From assembly GCA_041741375.1 (NCBI GenBank), contig JBGSKF010000020.1, forward strand, positions 13,942-77,941: a stretch of 64,000 nt of DNA, written 5' to 3'. The translations under genes and the position numbers were made by a program. The notes below the pieces were generated by a model that searched no databases, was not told the DNA's origin, and saw only the letters and a list, made by a program, of their open reading frames with translations. Shown here piece after piece: positions 1-7,287 of this stretch; positions within the stretch are counted from its first letter, which is position 1, and each line of letters begins with the position of its first letter. Source of the DNA: OFTM291 sp041741375. Lineage in GTDB: Bacteria; Gemmatimonadota; Gemmatimonadetes; Gemmatimonadales; GWC2-71-9.

Positions 1-226
1 CCCTGTGTCCGAGCCAGATGGCCGCGAGAATGACGGCCATGTCGGCCAGGAGAAGCGGAGTGATTCGGCCGGTGGCCAGGCCCACGGCTCCGAATCGCCA
101 TTGCGCGGTACCGGGGCTGAAGGGCATGATGCTGGAGGCGAGGATCAGAACCTGGTCCAGAATCAATGCCACGCCGGCGAGGTAGAGCAGCCCGAAAAAC
201 GGGCGGGTTGTGGTCGAACTGGGCAT
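1..226 (-). CDS. membrane protein, N-terminal part only (runs off the left edge)
   Basis: The first 75 codons of a minus-strand gene are visible, starting at the ATG at 226 (MPSSTTTRPFFGLLYLAGVA). They contain hydrophobic segments at about residues 11-32 and 58-72, so this is a polytopic inner-membrane protein whose C-terminus is outside the window. I do not recognise the family. It lies downstream of the PEP-CTERM gene on the same strand, separated by a strong hairpin, so it is probably transcribed separately. An exosortase-linked role is possible from context only. Confidence 0.5.
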   Translation of the reverse strand, partial: MPSSTTTRPFFGLLYLAGVALILDQVLILASSIMPFSPGTAQWRFGAVGLATGRITPLLLADMAVILAAIWLGHR

Positions 227-314
227 GGCGGGACTCCGACGGGAATGAGCCGGTTCATCAAGTGGATCAAACGGGATGTTTCAGAACCTTGCAGAGACCG
301 TGCCCAAATGGCAA

Positions 315-348
315 GCCGCCCCGGAGGAAGACAATCCTCCGGGGCGGC
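315..348 (-). terminator. intrinsic terminator-like hairpin after the PEP-CTERM gene
   Basis: A perfect 14-bp inverted repeat (gccgccccggagga / tcctccggggcggc) encloses a 6-nt loop, 45 bases past the stop of the PEP-CTERM gene. On the minus strand the stem is followed by TTGCCATTT, a weak T tract, so termination is likely but not textbook. Confidence 0.6.
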
Positions 349-392
349 GAAAGCATCCCGCAGCGGCGGCGGTTTTGCCGTAGCCCCGGGTG

Positions 393-1241
393 TTACCGGT
401 TCCCGTTCTGTTCCCGGCGGCGGCGGATGTAACCTACACCGGCGAGGCTCACCAGCCCGGTGGCGAGCAGGCCCATGGTCAGGGGCTCCGGAGTGGCAGT
501 CACCGAGATCAGATAGTCGTTGTAGTCGGAGTCCCGGAAGAAGCCGTTCGGGAGCAACTCCAAACCATTGTCCTCCGCACCGACCAGATACTGTCCCAAT
601 CCAGCGTTCACCTTGGAGGTGGAGAAGAGGGCGAACTGCTGGAACGGAGCGGTGGTGAAGCCCCCGGTTGCGTCGGAGCAATTGGTGAACGCGGCGCACG
701 ATGCGTTGGGATTGAAGCCGTTCTTGATGAAGAAGCCCCAATCCTGTCCCGGAGCGATCGTGTAGGTCGACCCGACGGTCTTGCTGCCGAAGGCGGGGAT
801 GTCCTGGAAGAGATAGCCCCCCGCAGCCGTCTTCGTGAAGATGCCGATCTGGCTGGCCCGACCTGCCACGGCCCCGAGAAGCGTCAGGTTGTACCCGTCG
901 GCGCCGGAGAACATGAAGGCGGGAGATCCGAACCCACTGGCCCCATTGCCCCAGTAATAGCTAAAGCCGCCTTGGTTGGCGAAGGTACCGGGAGTCTGGT
1001 TGACGCAGTTGGCGTTGAAGTTGCCCGTGGCGAAGAACCCGACGTTGCAGTTGGTGGCCGCCCCGGAGTTGTCAGAGCTGACGTTGTCCCAGAAGGCACC
1101 GACATTCCGGGTCACATTGGCGGGCATGGCCAGGTTGGTGAACGCCCCCCCATCGCCAAGATCCAGAATCTGGGCGGTTGCCGGTGTGGCGGCCATGGCA
1201 AGGCCGAGAATCGAAAGGGTGACGGCGGAAAGTGGGCGCAT
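393..1241 (-). CDS. PEP-CTERM sorting domain protein (exosortase substrate)
   Basis: A 282-residue secreted protein. Residues 1-23 are a Sec signal peptide (MRPLSAVTLSILGLAMAATP, then ATAQ). The body is rich in Asn, Gly and Phe. The C-terminus has the three-part PEP-CTERM signal: the PEP motif near residue 251, a transmembrane stretch (LLATGLVSLAGVGYI) and a basic tail (RRRREQNGNR). Proteins with this tail are processed by exosortase (EpsH/Xrt) and typically co-occur with exopolysaccharide loci, which fits the neighbourhood. The start is supported by GGAG 8 bases upstream of the ATG. A sigma-54-type promoter lies about 115 bases upstream. The mature domain gives no enzymatic clue. Confidence 0.88.
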   Translation of the reverse strand: MRPLSAVTLSILGLAMAATPATAQILDLGDGGAFTNLAMPANVTRNVGAFWDNVSSDNSGAATNCNVGFFATGNFNANCVNQTPGTFANQGGFSYYWGNGASGFGSPAFMFSGADGYNLTLLGAVAGRASQIGIFTKTAAGGYLFQDIPAFGSKTVGSTYTIAPGQDWGFFIKNGFNPNASCAAFTNCSDATGGFTTAPFQQFALFSTSKVNAGLGQYLVGAEDNGLELLPNGFFRDSDYNDYLISVTATPEPLTMGLLATGLVSLAGVGYIRRRREQNGNR

Positions 1242-1354
1242 ACGTTACTCCAGAATTTCGAGTGGTCCAGCGTTCCAGGAATCTTCGGAGCAACCGGGGA
1301 TCCGATGACAACGCTGGTCGTCAGGAATCTGGTCACTGTCGAGCAAAGCGACTC

Positions 1355-1368
1355 GCAACTACTGTGCC
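1355..1368 (-). promoter_or_regulatory. candidate sigma-54 (RpoN) promoter for the PEP-CTERM gene
   Basis: Read on the minus strand the sequence is GGCAC-AGTAG-TTGC, matching the -24/-12 consensus TGGCAC-N5-TTGC in core and spacing except for the first T. It would start transcription near 1343, leaving about 100 bases of leader. RpoN promoters in front of PEP-CTERM genes are an established pattern in exosortase-containing bacteria. Confidence 0.6.
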
Positions 1369-1389
1369 GGGAACCAGGACCAGGTCGTG

Positions 1390-1412
1390 CCTCGCAAACT
1401 ACTGACAGGGAA
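1390..1412 (-). repeat. imperfect second copy of the promoter block
   Basis: cctcgcaaactactgacagggaa at 1390-1412 resembles actcgcaactactgtgccgggaa at 1351-1373, which holds the -24/-12 element. The copy has lost the GGCAC half, so it may be a duplicated, decayed promoter or part of an activator site. The rest of 1413-1504 shows only an inverted repeat (ACCAC / GTGGT, 1474-1491) just past the stop of the next gene. Confidence 0.35.
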
Positions 1413-1504
1413 TGACTTAGGGACAATTGCCATTTCTTGCAGTCGTCGCATTACCGCTCGGGGATGTGGGGATACCACGAACCTCTGTGGTGTGACCGCA
1501 ACAA

Positions 1505-2698
1505 TCACGGTGTTGCCGCCCCATTCTCCGGACGACGGGTCGGTTCCCAGACAGGGTCGAGCTCTCCCCGCAGGGCGCGAAACCATGCCACCAGACCTGC
1601 GACGGCCGCACTGGCCGCGAACGTGACCATGGCGACAGGCCGGGCCAGTCTCGCCCCCCTGGCCTCCAACCACAAGCCTGCGGCGGCTACCACGACCACG
1701 ATCCCCATCATACCCCAGAGAACCCGGGCGGGGGGCCAAGCCAGGCCCAGCACCCCGAGGCCCGCAAGGGCAAAAGGCAGGGCCAGGAAAACCATCCACC
1801 GGAGGAGCTTGTGGACCAGGAGCATCCAGGCAAACGAGCCGTACTCCCGGGGATTCAGGAGGTGTCGCTTGAACCAGAGAGTCTCGAGGCCCCGAGTCAT
1901 GGTCCGCACCTTCCTCCGGTATTCCGCCCGCAGCGTGGTCGTCCGGGGAACGAGGGCCGTCGCATTGTCGACGGACACTGATCGGAATCCGTGCTCCCGC
2001 GCGATCAAGGGGGACGCGAAGTCCCGGCTCAGCGCCTCTGGAAAGATGGAATCGAAGAGGCCGCGCCGGATGCCATAGAAGCATCCGCTCGCCCCGACAA
2101 TCGAGGAGACGCGGGTTTCCATGCGGCGCACCCACATTTCGTAACCCACATAGCGGGATTCCCCTCGGTTGGCATCGCGCTTCAGGGAGCTCACGCTGAT
2201 ATCCCGTCCCGAGGCCACGCCCACGCTCGGATCCCGGAAGGCCGCCACCAGGGCCTTGAGGGAGCCCTCCGGAATCCGAATCGTCGCATCGGTATTGACC
2301 ACGATGGTTCCTCGGAGCGCCGGGGCCACCGCGTTCTCCGCCGCGGTCTTCCCTCCCCGGCGGGGGAGCCGAATCAACCTCACTCCCCGGTCGGCAAACT
2401 CCGCCACAATGTCATCCGTGCCGTCGGTGCTGGCGTCGGAAACCACCACGATGTGCCTGCGGTCGGGAGGATAGTCCAGTGCCAGCAGGGATTCGAGCGT
2501 GGTCCGGATGGCCCCGGCCTCATTGTAGACCGGCACCGAGATCGTGACCTCCGGCCACTCTTCCCCACTCCCGTGATTGGACGGGGACGCGACACGGTGC
2601 CGCGCCGGCACCAGCGCAAGCACCACCGGGTAGACCAGGTAGGCCGCCGCGAAAAGGAGAACCGGCACGGAGATGAGGAGCAGGGACACCCAGATCAT
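1505..2698 (-). CDS. glycosyltransferase family 2, membrane-embedded synthase type
   Basis: A 397-residue processive-type GT2. An N-terminal membrane segment (MIWVSLLLISVPVLLFAAAY) precedes the GT-A domain: TISVPVYNEAG, VVSDASTDGTDD and the metal-binding region VVNTDATI. Later come the acceptor-site equivalents SRDFASPL and RKVRTMTRG, then three or four C-terminal membrane helices, as in hyaluronan synthase-like enzymes. It should use a nucleotide sugar at the cytosolic face. The ATG at 2698 overlaps the stop of the upstream GT4 gene (ATGA), which fixes the start and couples translation. Further in-frame start codons upstream lie inside that gene and are not favoured. Substrate unknown. Confidence 0.85.
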   Translation of the reverse strand: MIWVSLLLISVPVLLFAAAYLVYPVVLALVPARHRVASPSNHGSGEEWPEVTISVPVYNEAGAIRTTLESLLALDYPPDRRHIVVVSDASTDGTDDIVAEFADRGVRLIRLPRRGGKTAAENAVAPALRGTIVVNTDATIRIPEGSLKALVAAFRDPSVGVASGRDISVSSLKRDANRGESRYVGYEMWVRRMETRVSSIVGASGCFYGIRRGLFDSIFPEALSRDFASPLIAREHGFRSVSVDNATALVPRTTTLRAEYRRKVRTMTRGLETLWFKRHLLNPREYGSFAWMLLVHKLLRWMVFLALPFALAGLGVLGLAWPPARVLWGMMGIVVVVAAAGLWLEARGARLARPVAMVTFAASAAVAGLVAWFRALRGELDPVWEPTRRPENGAATP

Positions 2699-3819
2699 GC
2701 GCGCGGAACTCCTGGTCGGGGTACAACATCGGCGTAGAGTGCCGCGTGGGAATCCAACCATTCGCCGTACCGCATGCTCCCGTCCCGGGCGGCCACCTCC
2801 CGGGCCCGGAGCCGGGCAGGATCGAGATGGCCAAGGGTGTCGCGAATGGCCCGGGCAAGAGCCTCGGGGTCGGCAGGCGGGACCAGGCACGCATCCTCGC
2901 GAACGAGGTCGGGCACTCCCCCGACGGCCGTGGCCACTACCGGTACTCCCGCCGCCAAGGCCTCCAGAATGACCATCGGGGTCCCTTCGGTTCGAGAACT
3001 GAGCACCAGCAAGTCAAATGCCCGAAGAAGGCGGCCGGCGCCCGGCACGGCTCCGTGCCAGGTCACCCTTTCCCCCAGCCCCAGACGCCGCGATTCCGAC
3101 AGGAGAAAATCCCGCTCCGGGCCATCCCCGAGAACCGATACCTGTACCGGGAGGTCGCGGATCCGGGACAACGCCTCCAGAAGAATATCCGCTCCCTTTT
3201 CCCGGCCGAGTCGGCCCGCCCAGCCGAGGGTGAGTCGCTCCCCCTCTATCCCGAGACTCGACCTCGCCTCCTCCCGGGAAAGAAAGGTTCCCGGAGCGAG
3301 CGCGTTCGGTATGCAGCGCAGTCCAGCGGACGGGACCCCAGCCCGGGCCAGCCGGTCCCGAATTGCCCGAGACACCGCCACCACCCCGTCCGCCCTCCGA
3401 AGAGCACGGAACTGGAGCCACTCGTACACACGGTTCTTCCAGTCCCCCCCTGTGAATCCGTGCACCGTGCTCACCTGGGCCCACCCGGCCCTCCGGGCAG
3501 CGATGCCTCCCACTACGTCGGAGCGATGCCCGTGGGTATGGAGCACACCTCCCCCCGGGGGCAACACTCCCACGAGATCATTCACCTCCCGATCATACCG
3601 GCGACGGGGAGGGGTGATCGCCAGCACCTCGAGCCCGAGGACTCGCGCCCGATCCACAAACGGGTGGCCCGCCCCCCCCACCCCGTCCAGCACCGCCACC
3701 ACCCGCACTTGAATTCCCCGTCCACTCTGCCCGGCCGCCAGCCCGAGGACCACCTCCTCCAGCCCACCAAATAGGGCAGGGGCAAGGAGATGCACTACGG
3801 GCCGGTCAGACCGTTGCAT
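2695..3819 (-). CDS. glycosyltransferase family 4
   Basis: A 374-residue GT-B enzyme. The N-terminal domain has an acceptor-side loop LFGGLEEVVLGLA. The C-terminal donor domain has LGWAGRLGREKGADILLEA, and the EX7E motif is within RTEGTPMVILEALAAGVPVV. The protein is cytosolic or membrane-peripheral and would transfer a sugar from a nucleotide donor. It is the first gene of a minus-strand pair, translationally coupled to the following GT2. Its start codon lies inside the first of two GTTG-N8-CAAC palindromes, so it is probably controlled together with the divergent operon. Donor and acceptor cannot be deduced. Confidence 0.87.
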   Translation of the reverse strand: MQRSDRPVVHLLAPALFGGLEEVVLGLAAGQSGRGIQVRVVAVLDGVGGAGHPFVDRARVLGLEVLAITPPRRRYDREVNDLVGVLPPGGGVLHTHGHRSDVVGGIAARRAGWAQVSTVHGFTGGDWKNRVYEWLQFRALRRADGVVAVSRAIRDRLARAGVPSAGLRCIPNALAPGTFLSREEARSSLGIEGERLTLGWAGRLGREKGADILLEALSRIRDLPVQVSVLGDGPERDFLLSESRRLGLGERVTWHGAVPGAGRLLRAFDLLVLSSRTEGTPMVILEALAAGVPVVATAVGGVPDLVREDACLVPPADPEALARAIRDTLGHLDPARLRAREVAARDGSMRYGEWLDSHAALYADVVPRPGVPRA

Positions 3820-3849
3820 TGATCCAACTTACCGTTGCGACGCCGCAAC
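3813..3849. promoter_or_regulatory. paired palindromic operator, GTTG-N8-CAAC x2
   Basis: Two 16-bp inverted repeats, GTTGCATTGATCCAAC (3813-3828) and GTTGCGACGCCGCAAC (3834-3849), have centres 21 bp apart (two helical turns). They lie in the divergent region between the minus GT4 gene and the plus operon; the first covers the GT4 start codon. The same paired arrangement occurs at 22903-22935. The regulator is not identified. The rest of 3850-3950 shows nothing else clear. Confidence 0.5.
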
Positions 3850-3950
3850 ACATCACGAGCTTCCCTTTCATCACGGAATTCAAGCCGGGTCTGGGGGATC
3901 GAGTCCACCAGGACCCGTTCAACCGGCACGGGTCTGGCAGGTCGGGAGCA

Positions 3951-6176
3951 ATGGAAGATACGTACCACCCCGAACGCCCCTTCACCCGATTGGCAAAGCG
4001 GACCATGTCTCCAGCCCACACGCTGATCACGAGGGGTCCACTGTCCATCGTCCTGCTCGGCACCGCCCTCCTGGCCATCGGGCTTCTGCATCCCGGATTC
4101 CAGTCCGCGGACGGGTTTCGCGCCGAGATCATTCTCCCCCTGGTGGCGGGCCTGGGGTTGGTGACGATCGGAGCGACTTCCCGTTCGAGCTTCGCCTCCT
4201 GTGCACGCTGGTCCGTCCTTGGGGGAGCAGGCCATGCGGCGACCCTCCTGCTGACCAAGGCGGGGCCCACCCTCCGGTACCAGCACCTCTCTCCCTTTTC
4301 CGAGTTGCTGTCGTCCCCGGCGCACGCCGGACTCCTGCTCATCCTGGTCACCCAAGCGCTGGTGGTGGGTTGGGCCGTTCACCGGCGTCGCGCCGGGTGG
4401 CCCACGATGGTGACGGGATGGCGGCTGGTTCTGTTTCTCGGGATGTGGTTTCTCTCCTCCGCCACCATCGGCCGCCCGGTCATCACCTACCCCCTGGAGC
4501 TCCTGTTCGCCTTCACTCTCCAGGTGATACACACAGCCACGCTCCTCCTCGCCATCCTTTCGCTCCCCGCCGACACCGCCGAGCGGCTGGCATCCTGGGT
4601 TCGGCGCGGGCCCGAGCCGGGGAGGGAGGAAGACCACGCGGTGTCCCCCCCGTTCATCGACCGGTTCGTGCTGGGGTGCGCCCTGTTCTCGACCGTGGTG
4701 GCCGCGACACTCGCATGGTTCATCTACGAGCGCCACCCCCACGTTCCCGACGAGGTGGCCTATCTGCTTCAAGCCCGTACCTTCGCCGAGGGCTGGCTCG
4801 CACTTCCGCTTCCCCCGGTGCCCGAGGCGTTCGAAACCTACCTCTCGGATTTTGGATCCCGAGGGTGGACCATCGCCGTGCCACCCGGGTGGCCCGCCGC
4901 CCTGGCCATCGGCGTCGCGGTCGGCGCAGGCTGGCTCGTCAACCCGCTCCTCGCGGGGCTGAACGTGGTCCTCGCGGGCCTGGTTCTCTCGCGCTTGTAC
5001 GACCGAGGGACGACGCGGTGGGCCGTTCTCCTCCTGGCCACCTCACCCTGGCATCTCTTCCTGGGCATGAGTTACATGACCCACATGTGGACCCTCGCCT
5101 GCGCCCTCCTTGCGACTCTCGGCGTCCTTCGGGCCCGGGAAACGGGGCAGGCCCGGTGGACCTGGCTCGGGGGGATCGCCCTCGGCGTCATGGGGGTCAC
5201 GCGACAACTCGATGCGATGATCCTGGCCCTCCTGCTCGGGATCTGGGCCCTCGGCCTGGGCGGGCGACGTCTCCGGCCCACCGCCATCGCGGGGCTCGTC
5301 CTCGGTGGCGCCGTGGGCGCCTCCCCGGTTCTGGCCTACAACAAGTACCTCACGGGGAATGCCCTCACCTTTCCCGTGATGGAGTTCATTGCGGCGCGCT
5401 TCGGGCCGGGGGCCAACGCCTACGGGTTCGGGCCGGACCGGGGAATGGGGTGGCCCCTGGACCCCCGCCCGGGCCACGACGTCCTCGATGGGCTGCTGAA
5501 CACCAACCTGAATGTCACCGCGATGCACGCTGATCTCTTCGGGTGGCCGATCGGATCGCTGGTGCTGGTGTTTCTGGTGTTGGTGACGCGCATTCGCGGA
5601 TCGGACCGGCTCATGGTGGTGGCGTGCGTGACGGTCGCGGCGGCGTACTTCCTCAATTACTTCTCGGGGGGACCGGACTTCGGAGCCCGGTACTGGCACC
5701 TGATGGCGGTTCCTCTCGCGGCCCTCACCGCACGTGGCATCGAGGTCGTGGGGCGCGGCCTTGGAGGTCCCGCGGGTGAGGGTCGGGCACACCTGGGGCT
5801 CGCTCTCCTGGTGATCAGCGGTCTCGTCCTCTTCGTCCCCTGGCGATCCCTGGACAAGTACAGGGATTTCCGGGGCATGCGTCCCGATATCCGACGGTTG
5901 GCGGACCAGTTTTCCCCCGGACCATCTCTGATTCTGGTCCGGGGCCGGGACATGCCCGACTACGCCTCCGTTGTCATCTACAACCCCGCATCGGTGACGG
6001 GCCCGGGCCCGGTCTACGCGTGGGACCGATCTCCCGCGGTCCGATCCCGGCTGCTCGACGCCTATCCCGATCATCGCGTCTGGGTGGTCTCGGGGCCCTC
6101 CGAAACCGGAGCGGGGTACCGCGTGGACATTGGGCCCCTGTCTCCCGACCAGGCCCGGGCGGTTCTGCTCCAATGA
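3951..6176 (+). CDS. polytopic membrane glycosyltransferase, GT-C / PMT-like
   Basis: About 741 residues with at least ten membrane helices. An acidic motif (PDEVAYLLQARTF, near residue 265) lies in a periplasmic loop after an early helix, as in protein-mannosyltransferase and ArnT-like GT-C enzymes that use polyprenyl-phosphate sugars. A small hydrophilic domain ends the protein. I chose the ATG at 3951, which has GGGAG just before it. The reading frame is open back to 3819, but that stretch overlaps the operator and the divergent start codon; the ATG at 4005 is another option. It overlaps the next gene by ATGA and opens the long plus-strand operon. Confidence 0.75.
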   Translation: MEDTYHPERPFTRLAKRTMSPAHTLITRGPLSIVLLGTALLAIGLLHPGFQSADGFRAEIILPLVAGLGLVTIGATSRSSFASCARWSVLGGAGHAATLLLTKAGPTLRYQHLSPFSELLSSPAHAGLLLILVTQALVVGWAVHRRRAGWPTMVTGWRLVLFLGMWFLSSATIGRPVITYPLELLFAFTLQVIHTATLLLAILSLPADTAERLASWVRRGPEPGREEDHAVSPPFIDRFVLGCALFSTVVAATLAWFIYERHPHVPDEVAYLLQARTFAEGWLALPLPPVPEAFETYLSDFGSRGWTIAVPPGWPAALAIGVAVGAGWLVNPLLAGLNVVLAGLVLSRLYDRGTTRWAVLLLATSPWHLFLGMSYMTHMWTLACALLATLGVLRARETGQARWTWLGGIALGVMGVTRQLDAMILALLLGIWALGLGGRRLRPTAIAGLVLGGAVGASPVLAYNKYLTGNALTFPVMEFIAARFGPGANAYGFGPDRGMGWPLDPRPGHDVLDGLLNTNLNVTAMHADLFGWPIGSLVLVFLVLVTRIRGSDRLMVVACVTVAAAYFLNYFSGGPDFGARYWHLMAVPLAALTARGIEVVGRGLGGPAGEGRAHLGLALLVISGLVLFVPWRSLDKYRDFRGMRPDIRRLADQFSPGPSLILVRGRDMPDYASVVIYNPASVTGPGPVYAWDRSPAVRSRLLDAYPDHRVWVVSGPSETGAGYRVDIGPLSPDQARAVLLQ

Positions 6177-7207
6177 CAGCACCAGCCAAGACGGAGCCGT
6201 GGATGACCGTGTACCGCGACGTTCCGGTCCTGATCCTCGGAGCCACGGGCTTCATCGGGCGCTGGGTTGCCAGGTATCTCACCGCTGCTGGAGCTGAACT
6301 GCACCTTGGGGTCCGATCCCGGGAGGGATTGAAGACTCTCGAGCGGGAGTACGGGATTCGAGGACGTCCCGTGGAGATGGACCTGGAGCGAGGCCGATCG
6401 CTCACGGCTGCCGTGCGCGGCCGTCGGCCTGCCATCGTTTTCAATCTGGCCGGGTATGGAGTGGCCCGGGAGGAGACCGACCCGGGAAAGTCACAGCGGA
6501 TCAACGCGGACGGCGTGAGTCTTCTGGTGTCCGAGTTGGTCGGGGGAGATTCGGCTCCGGAGTGGCCCGGTCTCCGCCTGGTTCAGGCAGGTTCCGTGCT
6601 GGAGTATGGACCGGTAGGGGGAGACCTGGACGAGGAAACGGTGGCGCGTCCCGACACGGTGTACGGGAAGAGCAAACTGGAGGGGACCGCGCACATCGTG
6701 GAAGCGGTTACTCGGGGCACCCTCGCCGCCGTGGTGGCGCGGCTGTTCACCGTATACGGCCCGGGAGAGCATCCGGGACGACTGCTCCCCACGCTGATCG
6801 CGGCGCGGACGACCGGAGGGCTGGTGCCATTGACCCTGGGTGCTCAGCGGAGAGACTTCCTCTGGGTGGACGATGCCGCACGCGGCCTCCTTCGCCTGGG
6901 GGCAACACCTTCACCCTCCCCGGCAGCGGCGACACCTGGCCCGGAGCCCATCGTGAACCTGTGCACCGGACGTCTCACCGAGGTGAGGTCCTTTGTCCGC
7001 GAGGCCGCAGCGCTCCTCGGAATACCCGAGGAGCGCCTGGGATTCGGACTTCGAACTGACCCCCGCCCGGAGTTGGAGCATTTGCCCGCCACCGCCGCAC
7101 GGCTTCGAGCGCGCGTTGGCTGGGTGCCGGGGACGCTCCCGAGAGAGGGAATCCGACGCACTCTGGACTTCCTGGAGGGTCCTGACAGGCACGGGACTTG
7201 CTCCTGA
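6173..7207 (+). CDS. NAD-dependent epimerase/dehydratase (extended SDR)
   Basis: A 344-residue extended short-chain dehydrogenase. The nucleotide-binding glycine motif is at LILGATGFIGRWVARYL (residues about 18-34). The catalytic Tyr-x3-Lys is in VYGKSKLEG and a supporting Ser in QAGSVLEYG. The C-terminal region (WVDDAARGLL, VNLCTGRLTEV) matches sugar-nucleotide epimerases and reductases. It probably makes or interconverts a nucleotide sugar for this locus; the exact substrate is unknown. The ATG overlaps the preceding stop (ATGA). Confidence 0.82.
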   Translation: MTAPAKTEPWMTVYRDVPVLILGATGFIGRWVARYLTAAGAELHLGVRSREGLKTLEREYGIRGRPVEMDLERGRSLTAAVRGRRPAIVFNLAGYGVAREETDPGKSQRINADGVSLLVSELVGGDSAPEWPGLRLVQAGSVLEYGPVGGDLDEETVARPDTVYGKSKLEGTAHIVEAVTRGTLAAVVARLFTVYGPGEHPGRLLPTLIAARTTGGLVPLTLGAQRRDFLWVDDAARGLLRLGATPSPSPAAATPGPEPIVNLCTGRLTEVRSFVREAAALLGIPEERLGFGLRTDPRPELEHLPATAARLRARVGWVPGTLPREGIRRTLDFLEGPDRHGTCS

Positions 7208-7287
7208 GTGTCCCGATATCGAAACCCACCCGATCCTGCAACATCCCCTCGTTGCACGGTCCGCCTCTGACCCGCGGGAGCCCTCAC

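Noticed and set aside
1474..1491. ACCAC...GTGGT hairpin containing ACCACAGAGG on the minus strand, as a further copy of the array repeat
   Set aside because: Only 10 bases match the array module and the linking modules are absent; probably chance or a small hairpin after the GT2 gene.
3819..3950. Longer N-terminus for the first GT-C-like protein, starting at 3819
   Set aside because: It would overlap the divergent GT4 start codon and the paired palindromes, and the added residues are not hydrophobic or conserved-looking.
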